DNA of 64,000 nucleotides from Bacteroidaceae bacterium HV4-6-C5C (GTDB taxonomy: Bacteria > Bacteroidota > Bacteroidia > Bacteroidales > Bacteroidaceae), in the NCBI GenBank assembly GCA_007896885.1, contig VOIU01000015.1, positions 1-64,000 on the forward strand. The letters are read 5' to 3'. How positions within the stretch are numbered: position 1 is the first letter of the stretch; each line of letters begins with the position of its first letter. Of the stretch, positions 1 to 7,360 are shown piece by piece. The notes under the pieces were generated by a model. It was given only the letters and a program-made list of their open reading frames with translations. It was not told where the DNA came from and made no database searches. A program made the translations under genes and the position numbers.

Positions 1-146
1 TTATCATGATCATATTCTTCAGAAAGAGTATTTTTCTCCTCAAAATAGATTTCAACCTTATCCGAAAGCTCATTGAAGCCAACCATCTCGAAGTAATCAA
101 ACATGCCATCAGGAAAGATAAAACGAAGGAAGTTATCGTAATTCAT
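1..146 (-). CDS. ISAon1-family transposase, N-terminal part (cut by window edge)
   Basis: The 48 visible codons begin MNYDNFLRFIFPDGMFDYFE and continue acidic, ending EEKNTLSEEYDHD. This matches my recollection of the short N-terminal domain of ISAon1-family transposases, which are common in Bacteroides. The gene runs off the left edge, so the catalytic DDE region is not seen. The element's presumed end lies upstream at 190-210, immediately beside the stop codon of the oxidoreductase gene. A second, degraded copy of the same family lies at 53338-53765 and carries a related end sequence, which supports the call. It could still be a fragment; intactness cannot be judged from this window. Confidence 0.6.
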   Translation of the reverse strand, partial: MNYDNFLRFIFPDGMFDYFEMVGFNELSDKVEIYFEEKNTLSEEYDHD

Positions 147-189
147 ATATTCTTTTTAATGCAAAGATAGAACTTTAACATCAATACCC

Positions 190-210
190 CTCAGGATTTC
201 AGTATGATCC
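190..210. repeat. Putative insertion-sequence terminal repeat
   Basis: The 21-base sequence CTCAGGATTTC...GTATGATCC lies just 5' of the transposase start and 1 bp from the stop codon of the next gene. The same sequence with two changes occurs at 53745-53765, and a third relative at 53707-53726, downstream of a transposase relic. At the left locus it is at the 5' side of the gene and at the right locus at the 3' side, in opposite orientation relative to transcription, as terminal inverted repeats should be. Confidence 0.55.
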
Positions 211-211
211 A

Positions 212-1537
212 TTATTCTTCTAATAGCTTCTTTGCATCAACAAACTGGGCAATTCCTTTTGCCACCTTTTTGGCATCGCGCATCGCCAGAACCACAGTCT
301 GTGGAGTGTGTACCACATCGCCACCGGCAAATACACCCTTTTTGGTAGTCATACCGTATGGACGCTCCTTGGTGATGACGTATCCTCTCTCGTTGACTTC
401 TATTCCGGTTGTTGTAGATACGATCCGGTTTGCCGGACGCGAACCTATGGCAACAAGTATTTTATCGAATGGTAGCTGGCACTCTCCTTCAGGAGTGTTC
501 ACTGTAAACGTAGTAAGTTTTCTGCGCTTTCCTGTAAACTTCACACCCGATGTCTGCCAAAGGAATTGTACTCCTTCGGTTACAGCTTCGTTATATTCTG
601 TTTTTAGTGCAGGCATTTCTTCGCACGTTCTGTGGTAGAGAATGCTGACCGACTTGGCTCCCATTCGGAGTGCCGTTCTTGCGGCGTCCATGGCTACATT
701 ACCTGCACCGATAACTCCTACGACGTCGCCCTTTTTTATTGGAACCTCTTCATTACCCAAGCTACCTGATTGACAAAGGTTGACCATGCGCAGAAAATAG
801 GATGCCTGTATAATCCCGTTGAGCTCTTTTCCCGGCAGATTAAGTTGATTGGCAACTGCTGTTCCCGATCCGATAAATACGGCGTCAAAGTCCTGACTGA
901 ACATATCGTCAATATTGGTTTGTTCCCCTACTATACAGTTGGTGATATAAGTCACACCCAATCCTTCGATTTTGCGTATCTCGCGACGGACAATCTCTTT
1001 CGGAAGGCGGTATTCGGGTATGCCGTACATCAGTACGCCTCCCGGTTCATTCTCGCTTTCGAATATTGTGACGTTGAATCCTTCCCGGGCCAAGTCTCCG
1101 GCAACGGTCAGGCCGGCAGGTCCTGAGCCGATAATGGCGACCTTTCCCCTTGTTTTTAATGCAACCTTTTCTTTGATAAGTCCCATGTCTCCGTCAAAGT
1201 CAGCAATAAATCGCTCCAATTTGCCGATATGTATAGGGTTCCCCTTATGGTTTAAGATACAATGTCCTTCACACTGCTTCTCGTGTGGGCATACACGTCC
1301 GCAAATGGCTGGAAGATTACTTTTCTCGTTGATTAAATCCAGAGCAGCTCCCATGTTACCCATGGATAATTGATGGATGAATCCGGGGATATTATTTTCG
1401 ATCGGGCAACCTTTTATGCACGATGGATTTTTACAGTTTAAGCATCTTTTGGCTTCGATAATCGCTTCTTTTGTAGAATAGCTCTCATCTATTTCTTCAA
1501 ACTTTAGTTCTTTTATTTCACTACTGCAATCAGTCAT
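212..1537 (-). CDS. gltA: Glutamate synthase small-subunit-like NADPH oxidoreductase
   Basis: This 441-residue flavoprotein resembles the homotetrameric GltA/GltD/NfnB-type subunit, which moves electrons from NAD(P)H through FAD to iron-sulfur centres. Two cysteine clusters (C32, C35, C40, C44 and C79, C83, C89, C93) bind [4Fe-4S]. Residues 137-142 (GSGPAG) form the FAD Rossmann motif and 274-284 (GVIGAGNVAMD) the NAD(P) motif. The C-terminal GGDVVHTPQTVVLAMRDA completes the FAD site. The usual partner (a ferredoxin-NADP reductase-like NfnA subunit or a large GltB subunit) is not adjacent, so the redox partner and exact reaction are unknown. The gene ends 1 bp from a putative IS end. A TACTTTTG -7 motif lies 30 bp upstream of the start. 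Confidence 0.85.
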   Translation of the reverse strand: MTDCSSEIKELKFEEIDESYSTKEAIIEAKRCLNCKNPSCIKGCPIENNIPGFIHQLSMGNMGAALDLINEKSNLPAICGRVCPHEKQCEGHCILNHKGNPIHIGKLERFIADFDGDMGLIKEKVALKTRGKVAIIGSGPAGLTVAGDLAREGFNVTIFESENEPGGVLMYGIPEYRLPKEIVRREIRKIEGLGVTYITNCIVGEQTNIDDMFSQDFDAVFIGSGTAVANQLNLPGKELNGIIQASYFLRMVNLCQSGSLGNEEVPIKKGDVVGVIGAGNVAMDAARTALRMGAKSVSILYHRTCEEMPALKTEYNEAVTEGVQFLWQTSGVKFTGKRRKLTTFTVNTPEGECQLPFDKILVAIGSRPANRIVSTTTGIEVNERGYVITKERPYGMTTKKGVFAGGDVVHTPQTVVLAMRDAKKVAKGIAQFVDAKKLLEE

Positions 1538-1566
1538 AATTTCCTTATTTTGCTATTTAGACTTTG

Positions 1567-1574
1567 CAAAAGTA
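1567..1574 (-). promoter_or_regulatory. Predicted -7 promoter element for gltA-like gene
   Basis: The minus strand reads TACTTTTG, matching the Bacteroides TAnnTTTG element, about 30 bp before the start codon. No convincing -33 element at 19-21 bp spacing was seen. Confidence 0.4.
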
Positions 1575-1664
1575 TGTATTTAATTGCAATGTACATATTG
1601 CAAAATGAATTATTTGTTTGTTCTTTGCAGGATTTAAATATTTTGTATTCCCAATAGAAAGGCT

Positions 1665-1688
1665 ATTTGAGTGCTTTTTCACTCAAAT
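1665..1688 (-). terminator. Hairpin downstream of the HU-like gene
   Basis: ATTTGAGTG and CACTCAAAT form a perfect 9-bp stem with a 6-base loop between the HU-like gene and the oxidoreductase gene. There is no strong T-run after it on the minus strand, so termination is likely but unproven. Confidence 0.4.
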
Positions 1689-1741
1689 TATATTTATTCA
1701 TTTCTTATGCTTTTTATTTTTGTATAGTTTATAATTATCTA

Positions 1742-2344
1742 CTAATCAATTGCTTTCCTGAAGTATAGTTGATTTCCCCTTCCTTCACGCCGGATGATAC
1801 CCTGATCGACGAATTCTTTTAAGTCTTTTAATGCAACATCTTTCAATCTTCCTGTCAGTTTACTGTAAGTTACCCTATTGATAAATCCATTTTTATCGAG
1901 ATAACCCAATAGTAACTGCTTACGCTTTTCTTCATCTAAATCTTCGGACTGGGGAAGTCGGATATCTTTATGTCGTTCCAGCCGGCCTATTGTTCCGTTC
2001 TTAAACTTTTTCGATGCACTGAATTGCACCCCGTTGAAATGAATGTGTGCTTTTCGTGGATTATTAGGATCTGTGATGGGAGTTGATTTTAGTTTAGCGG
2101 AGAATACTCCGAAATCCCCTAATTCCACGCGATATCCTTCACTTACATGTTTACTGACCAGATGAAGCAAATCGCATAGAATACCTTCTGCCTCACCTGT
2201 ATTGAATGTGGAATATTCGCTTAATTCCCTTAAAAGCTGTTCTGTTGTAATTTTACCCGAGCTGATAAGCTTTGGGTAATAAACTTCTCCTTCGTCCTCT
2301 TTGCTTGTTAGTGCAGGGCGTTTCTTTAAATCATAAAGTGCCAT
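1742..2344 (-). CDS. HU-related DNA-binding protein with C-terminal extension
   Basis: This 200-residue protein has an HU/IHF-like core at about residues 20-125, with the family-like stretches SGKITTEQLLRELSE and RVELGDFGVFSAKLKS. The core is of the longer HU-related type found in Bacteroidetes, usually about 150 residues. The extra 75 residues (about 125-200) are charged and read like a small winged-helix or similar DNA-binding module (SKLTGRLKDVALKDLKEFVD). The role is presumably nucleoid binding or gene regulation; no specific target can be deduced. It stands alone. Its upstream gap holds a four-unit 22-bp repeat array about 115 bp from the start. Confidence 0.75.
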   Translation of the reverse strand: MALYDLKKRPALTSKEDEGEVYYPKLISSGKITTEQLLRELSEYSTFNTGEAEGILCDLLHLVSKHVSEGYRVELGDFGVFSAKLKSTPITDPNNPRKAHIHFNGVQFSASKKFKNGTIGRLERHKDIRLPQSEDLDEEKRKQLLLGYLDKNGFINRVTYSKLTGRLKDVALKDLKEFVDQGIIRREGRGNQLYFRKAID

Positions 2345-2459
2345 GTTTTTACCTCTCCTTCATTCATTATAGTTGTTTTAATATGTTATTGGTTCTTTTG
2401 TTGCTTGCTACCTCTTTCATATATAGAGTTGTGTTGATTCTCGTGCAGAGTTTTTGTTG

Positions 2460-2547
2460 TCGTTTTGTAAGACGATTATTGTCGCTTTGCAAGGCGATAA
2501 ATAGCGTTCTGCATGCCGACAATGATCGGGTTGTAAGGCGACGATGC
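2460..2547. repeat. Four-unit 22-bp-period palindromic array (array A)
   Basis: Four units start at 2460, 2482, 2504 and 2526, exactly 22 bp apart. The core is TCGYTTTGYAAGGCGA (2482 unit: TCGCTTTGCAAGGCGA), a near-perfect palindrome, followed by about 6 AT-rich bases. The third unit is the most diverged. A fifth degenerate unit may precede at 2438. The rest of the 703-bp gap between the HU-like gene and kduI shows nothing else except the kduI promoter motif. Function unknown. Confidence 0.75.
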
Positions 2548-2975
2548 TTAATAACCTTAAATATAGTGATTTTTAGCTATATAATACCTTGTTGTAAGAG
2601 CTGTTTTATTCATTAAATTCCTGTCTTTATGATTCTATTTATAGCTAATAAAGAAAGTAGCTTGAAGAGCTGGAATATATCATAATAAAAGCTCATTAGT
2701 CTGACAAAATACATAATATTTTCTGAAAATAGATGGAATGGAAAGTATTGTTATTATCTTTAGCTTTTGTGTTCTGGTAGTTGGTAATGAATGAATTATA
2801 ATCCTGCAGCTGATGTAGGATAACTTTATTCACGTATATTTAGACTGATGATTTGTACCATTACTCTTTCTCGTTCTTTTTATAAATAGTGTTAAACCTT
2901 TTGCAATATTTCGTGTTTAAGCGATACTAAACGATAAATGAAATGAAAAAGTAAGGTATTGACATTTTCTTTTGC

Positions 2976-2983
2976 TACATTTG
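2976..2983 (+). promoter_or_regulatory. Predicted -7 promoter element for kduI
   Basis: TACATTTG matches TAnnTTTG and lies 65 bp before the kduI start codon. No clear -33 element is visible at the expected spacing. Confidence 0.4.
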
Positions 2984-3047
2984 CATCGTGTGCGCAAACG
3001 GAGCGTGCTAAAATTATTGATCAATCAACTTATAAACTTTATAAATT

Positions 3048-3890
3048 ATGAAAACGAACTACGAAATACGTTATGCTGCGCATCCCGAAGATGCAAAAAG
3101 CTACGATACTAAGCGTATCCGTCACGATTTTCTCATTGAGAAAGTCTTTTCTGCTAATGAAGTGAATATGGTATATTCCATGTACGACCGTATGATAGTA
3201 GGTGGCGCAATGCCGGTAGGCGAGGGGCTGAAGCTCGAAGCTATTGATCCGCTTAAGGCTCCATTCTTTCTTACCCGTCGTGAGTTGGGTATTTTTAATG
3301 TAGGCGGCGCAGGTGTGGTTAAAGCAGGCGATGCTGTCTTTGAACTTGATTATAAAGAAGCTTTATACTTGGGTTCGGGCGACCGTGAAGTGACATTCGA
3401 AAGTAAAGACGAAAAAAATCCTGCAAAGTTCTATTTCAATTCAACGACTGCTCATCGCAATTATCCTGATAAAAAAGTGACTAAAAGCGATGCTGTGGTA
3501 GCCGAAATGGGAACATTGGAAGGCTCAAATCATCGTAATATTAATAAAATGTTGGTGAGCCAGGTATTACCTACCTGCCAACTTCAAATGGGTATGACCG
3601 AACTTGCTCCGGGTAGCGTATGGAACACAATGCCCGCACACGTTCATAGTCGTCGTATGGAGGCTTACTTCTATTTTGAAGTGCCCGAAGAACATGCAGT
3701 ATGTCACTTCATGGGTGAGGTGGATGAGACCCGCCATATCTGGATGAAGGGTGATCAGGCGGTATTATCTCCCGAATGGTCTATTCACTCTGCTGCGGCT
3801 ACACACAACTATACTTTTATCTGGGGTATGGGTGGTGAAAACCTTGATTATGGCGATCAGGACTTCTCACTAATTACTGACTTGAAGTAA
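3048..3890 (+). CDS. kduI: 5-dehydro-4-deoxy-D-glucuronate isomerase
   Basis: KduI converts 5-keto-4-deoxyuronate, released by polysaccharide lyases acting on pectin or glycosaminoglycans, into 3-deoxy-D-glycero-2,5-hexodiulosonate in the cytoplasm. The 280-residue length is that of the family. The bicupin zinc site is intact: H198 and H200 in MPAHVHSRRMEAYFYF, E205, and H247. The gene is followed 121 bp downstream by kduD, the next enzyme of the pathway, and then by a DUF4861 lipoprotein, so the three probably form one uronate-use operon. No lyase or SusC/D pair is adjacent; the substrate must come from elsewhere in the genome. Confidence 0.95.
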   Translation: MKTNYEIRYAAHPEDAKSYDTKRIRHDFLIEKVFSANEVNMVYSMYDRMIVGGAMPVGEGLKLEAIDPLKAPFFLTRRELGIFNVGGAGVVKAGDAVFELDYKEALYLGSGDREVTFESKDEKNPAKFYFNSTTAHRNYPDKKVTKSDAVVAEMGTLEGSNHRNINKMLVSQVLPTCQLQMGMTELAPGSVWNTMPAHVHSRRMEAYFYFEVPEEHAVCHFMGEVDETRHIWMKGDQAVLSPEWSIHSAAATHNYTFIWGMGGENLDYGDQDFSLITDLK

Positions 3891-4011
3891 TTTCAGGCAG
3901 TTCTTTGCGGCTGAAGTGCATGAATAAGTGCTTTTTGCAAGCGTACAAAGGTGCTTCATGCCGCATAGGAGAAAATTAAAGATGTAATTTATCAACCTAA
4001 TTTATAGAAAC

Positions 4012-4806
4012 ATGGTAAACTTTTCATTAGAAGGCAAAGTGGCTCTTGTTACAGGAGCTTCTTATGGTATTGGCTTTGCTCTTGCAACAGCTTTTGCTCA
4101 AGCCGGCGCAAAAATTGTTTTCAACGATATTAAACAAGAACTGGTAGATAAAGGTTTGGCGGCTTATAAAGCTGAAGGAATTGAGGCTAAAGGTTATGTT
4201 TGTGATGTAACCAACGAAGAACAAGTGAATGCAATGGTTGCGCAGATCGAAAAAGAAGTTGGTGTAATCGATATCCTCGTAAATAATGCAGGTATCATTA
4301 AGCGCATTCCGATGTGTGAAATGTCTGCTGCCGAATTCCGTCAGGTAATTGATGTAGACTTAAATGCTCCGTTTATTGTATCGAAGGCTGTTATCCCTTC
4401 AATGATCAAGAAAGGACATGGCAAGATTATTAATATCTGCTCTATGATGAGTGAGTTGGGACGCGAGACTGTTTCTGCTTATGCTGCAGCTAAAGGTGGC
4501 TTGAAGATGTTAACTCGTAATATTGCTTCGGAATATGGCGAATACAACATTCAGTGTAATGGCATCGGCCCGGGTTATATTGCAACTCCTCAGACAGCTC
4601 CTCTTCGCGAGAAGCAACCGGATGGCTCACGTCACCCGTTTGATGCTTTCATCTTGGCTAAGACTCCTGCTGCACGCTGGGGCGAAGCAGAAGACTTGAT
4701 GGGCCCTGCCGTATTCCTTGCTTCGGATGCTTCAAACTTCGTAAATGGGCACGTACTGTACGTTGACGGTGGTATTTTGGCGTATATCGGTAAACAACCT
4801 AAGTAA
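4012..4806 (+). CDS. kduD: 2-dehydro-3-deoxy-D-gluconate 5-dehydrogenase (KduD-type SDR)
   Basis: This is a 264-residue classical short-chain dehydrogenase. It shows the cofactor motif TGASYGIG (14-21), the NNAG motif (91-94) and the catalytic triad S144, Y157 and K161 (YAAAK). Directly after kduI, it most likely reduces 3-deoxy-D-glycero-2,5-hexodiulosonate to 2-keto-3-deoxygluconate. Automated annotation often calls such proteins gluconate 5-dehydrogenase, and the two cannot be separated by motif alone; the kduI neighbour decides for KduD. Confidence 0.88.
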   Translation: MVNFSLEGKVALVTGASYGIGFALATAFAQAGAKIVFNDIKQELVDKGLAAYKAEGIEAKGYVCDVTNEEQVNAMVAQIEKEVGVIDILVNNAGIIKRIPMCEMSAAEFRQVIDVDLNAPFIVSKAVIPSMIKKGHGKIINICSMMSELGRETVSAYAAAKGGLKMLTRNIASEYGEYNIQCNGIGPGYIATPQTAPLREKQPDGSRHPFDAFILAKTPAARWGEAEDLMGPAVFLASDASNFVNGHVLYVDGGILAYIGKQPK

Positions 4807-4898
4807 TAAGCAAACTATACTAAGGGGGATAGCTGTACGGAATGTTCTTCCTAAAAGCTATCCCTCTTTATTTAAACGTCCAATTTAGAATTTAAAGT

Positions 4899-6149
4899 AT
4901 GAAGAGTTTATTTTTTTTATGGGCAACACTTATCTCTTGCTTTGCGTGTAGCAGTAACAGGCAGTCGCTTAATGTGATCGTCACAAATCCTTTGGCTGTG
5001 GCACGGGCAAACGAAATGATTGAAGTTTCGGCAAGTGATGTGTTCAGCAAGTTAAAGTTGGCTGATACTGCTCAGATTATTGTACTTGATGAAAAGGGTG
5101 AGCAAATCCCTTATCAGATTACTTATGATGAGAAAGTGATATTCCAAGCGAATGTTGCGGCTAAAGGCACAGCTACTTACACTATTCAGGCGGGCACTCC
5201 CAATGATTTTCCTGTAAAGGCTTGCGGAAAGTACTATCCTGAACGTGTGGATGATGTGGCATGGGAAAACGACTTGGTGGCTTTCCGTACCTATGGACCA
5301 GCGCTTCAAAAGACTGGCGAACGGGCTTTCGGCTATGATATCTGGACTAAGTATAACACGACTGAACCCGTAGTTGAGGACCGTTATGGAAATGAACTGA
5401 ATGCAGAAACAAAAGCAAAGATAGATGCATTGAAGAAGACTGATGCCAAAGCTGCTGATGCTTTGTATAAATCGGTTTCATACCATGTCGATCACGGTAA
5501 CGGGTTGGATTGCTATAAAGTAGGACCTACGCTTGGTGGTGGTACAGCTGCATTGATGGTGAACGACACAATTGTATATCCTTATTGCTATAAGACCCAG
5601 GAAATCCTGGACAATGGACCTCTGCGATTTACCGTAAAACTGGTCTATAACCCACTTAAGGTGAAAGGCAATGCAAATGTTGTTGAGACTCGTATTCTTA
5701 GCTTGGATGCAGGATCTCATTTAAATAAGACCGTTGTTTCGTACTCTAGTCTGAAAGAATCGTTCCCCATCGCTGTGGGAATTGTCTTGCACGAACCAAA
5801 CGGGGTGGTGGTTGCTAATGCAACCGGTGGTTATATTACTTATGTTGATCCGACTGACCCGCTTGATAAAACAGTCAACTATGGCAAAATCTTTGTAGGA
5901 GCTGCTTTCCCGGCATCAGTGAAAGAGGCTAAAAGCGTGCTGTTCTCGGATAAAGAGAAAAAAGAATTGCGCGGTGGAGCTGACGGTCATGTCTTGGCTA
6001 TCAGTAGCTATGAGCCGGGTGCCGAATTTGTGTATTATTGGGGGGCTGCATGGAGCAAAGCCGATATAAAGACTTCCGAAAGTTGGAATAAGTATATGGC
6101 AGACTATGCAAAAAAAGTGCGTAACCCGTTGAAGGTTGCACTGAAGTAG
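4899..6149 (+). CDS. DUF4861 family lipoprotein
   Basis: This is a 416-residue exported protein. The signal peptide ends in a lipobox (LISC at C14, or CFAC at C17), so it is probably anchored in a membrane. The body fits the Bacteroidetes family DUF4861, which often sits beside kduI/kduD and pectin or uronate genes; I am recalling this association, not testing it. It has a beta-rich, carbohydrate-enzyme-like composition with conserved aromatics (FGYDIWTKYN, YYWGAAWSKAD). A role in processing uronate-containing sugars is an inference from the operon; no catalytic residues can be assigned. Confidence 0.75.
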   Translation: MKSLFFLWATLISCFACSSNRQSLNVIVTNPLAVARANEMIEVSASDVFSKLKLADTAQIIVLDEKGEQIPYQITYDEKVIFQANVAAKGTATYTIQAGTPNDFPVKACGKYYPERVDDVAWENDLVAFRTYGPALQKTGERAFGYDIWTKYNTTEPVVEDRYGNELNAETKAKIDALKKTDAKAADALYKSVSYHVDHGNGLDCYKVGPTLGGGTAALMVNDTIVYPYCYKTQEILDNGPLRFTVKLVYNPLKVKGNANVVETRILSLDAGSHLNKTVVSYSSLKESFPIAVGIVLHEPNGVVVANATGGYITYVDPTDPLDKTVNYGKIFVGAAFPASVKEAKSVLFSDKEKKELRGGADGHVLAISSYEPGAEFVYYWGAAWSKADIKTSESWNKYMADYAKKVRNPLKVALK

Positions 6150-6341
6150 TCCGATCTGGTGTTAATATACAGAGGATGTGTCAAAAGTCTAAGTTCCTTT
6201 ATTTTGTCCTTGCTACAACTATAGTGGGAGTGTATGATATTTTTAAAACGGGACCTTTGAAGCACATTTTTATTCCTGATATCTCAGGGCGCTTGATATG
6301 CCTTTAACGAAGCAGATTTAGCTTTGAAATGATTGAAAAAG

Positions 6342-6375
6342 AAGAGGCTGTCTCATAACGGACAAGCCTCTTTCT
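6342..6375. terminator. Terminator hairpin after the uronate operon
   Basis: AAGAGGCT-GTC and GAC-AAGCCTCTT pair with one bulge around an 8-base loop and are followed by TTTCTTTTT on the plus strand. It lies in the 422-bp gap between the DUF4861 gene and the convergent deacetylase gene. The rest of that gap holds a second small hairpin at about 6516-6543 (GCAGGC/GCCTGC) and no gene. Confidence 0.65.
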
Positions 6376-6571
6376 TTTTGATTCTTTGTGGGGTGATACT
6401 GTGATTATATTAAGCGAAAGAATTGAAATATACTTGTTTTAGACGATAATTGCTTTCAAAATTACTGAGATAATTTGCTTTGGGGCATCTTCTTTAATAT
6501 CTGTCTCCAGTTTTACCACCGTGCAGGCTTATTGGTGCCTGCGGAACTAAATGCTAAGACGAAAGCATCTC

Positions 6572-7186
6572 TTACAGTAGTTTAAATTCATACCCCTCTT
6601 CTTTCAGAAAATCAATAGCGCGTGGTAAGGCGTATTGGAGATTTCCATTGTCCCATGATTTCAAGGAGTCATGGAAGGTAATGATTGAGCCGTTCCGTGC
6701 ATAGCGCATAACATTTGCCAGCACTTGAGGGCCACGCAGTTTTTTGCTATAGTCGCGCGTCACGAGATCCCACATGACTATCTTATAATACCTGCGAAGC
6801 GTCATATATTGCAGCCATCTCATGTGACCATGGGGAGGACGGAATAAGTTTGTTTTTATCAGTCCGTTTGCTTTGTCTGTATTTGCCAAATAATCATCGG
6901 AACCGAACTCAAAACCACGTATATGGTTGAAAGTATGATTTCCAATGCGATGTCCATGGTCGATGACCATTTGAAAGACATCGGGGTGCTTGCGTACATT
7001 GTCACCTACCATGAAGAAGGTAGCTTTGATGTTGTGTTTATCAAGCAAATCTAGTACCCATGGGGTTACTTCGGGAATTGGGCCGTCATCAAAAGTCAGA
7101 TAAATGGCTTTAACATTCGGATCCATTCTCCAAATCGCTGCTGGATACAATTTACGGACAAACTCCGGAGGTTGTTCTATAAACAT
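6572..7186 (-). CDS. Polysaccharide deacetylase (CE4/NodB-like)
   Basis: This 204-residue enzyme carries all main CE4 motifs: TFDDGP (31-36, catalytic and metal Asp), HTFNH (84-88, metal histidines), RPPHG (116-120) and ITFHD (169-173, catalytic His172). It presumably removes acetyl groups from N-acetylated sugars of peptidoglycan or an exopolysaccharide. No signal peptide or membrane anchor is visible, so either it acts inside the cell or export is by another route; some Bacteroidetes homologues also lack a clear signal. It is transcribed alone, downstream of the DUF2723 gene and separated from it by an inverted repeat. Confidence 0.88.
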   Translation of the reverse strand: MFIEQPPEFVRKLYPAAIWRMDPNVKAIYLTFDDGPIPEVTPWVLDLLDKHNIKATFFMVGDNVRKHPDVFQMVIDHGHRIGNHTFNHIRGFEFGSDDYLANTDKANGLIKTNLFRPPHGHMRWLQYMTLRRYYKIVMWDLVTRDYSKKLRGPQVLANVMRYARNGSIITFHDSLKSWDNGNLQYALPRAIDFLKEEGYEFKLL

Positions 7187-7242
7187 TGTGTTCAGAGTTT
7201 TATGCTTAATGATAAAGAGGAGTTGGCAAGAGTCTTTTTATC

Positions 7243-7325
7243 GCAGATTACTCAGATTATCACAGATTAATTATGTTGGTTATCATAATTTTAAGAATAT
7301 CTGCGTAAATCTGAGTAATCTATGG
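7243..7325. repeat. Imperfect long inverted repeat
   Basis: GCAGATTACTCAGATTATC (from 7243) and its inverted partner TCTGCGTAAATCTGAGTAATC (to about 7320) pair imperfectly over roughly 30 bp, with the inner arms TTATG/CATAA. It fills the gap between the DUF2723 gene and the deacetylase gene and may act as a terminator or be a dispersed hairpin element. Confidence 0.55.
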
Positions 7326-7360
7326 TGTCCTTAGACACAACCTCTTTCATTAAATCGTTT

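Noticed and set aside
2460-2547. The 22-bp arrays as short CRISPR arrays
   Set aside because: The units follow each other with no unique spacers and differ from each other; no cas genes are in the window.
2272-2616. A plus-strand frame of 114 codons over the HU-like gene start
   Set aside because: It overlaps the HU-like coding region and the repeat array in antisense and has no recognisable product.
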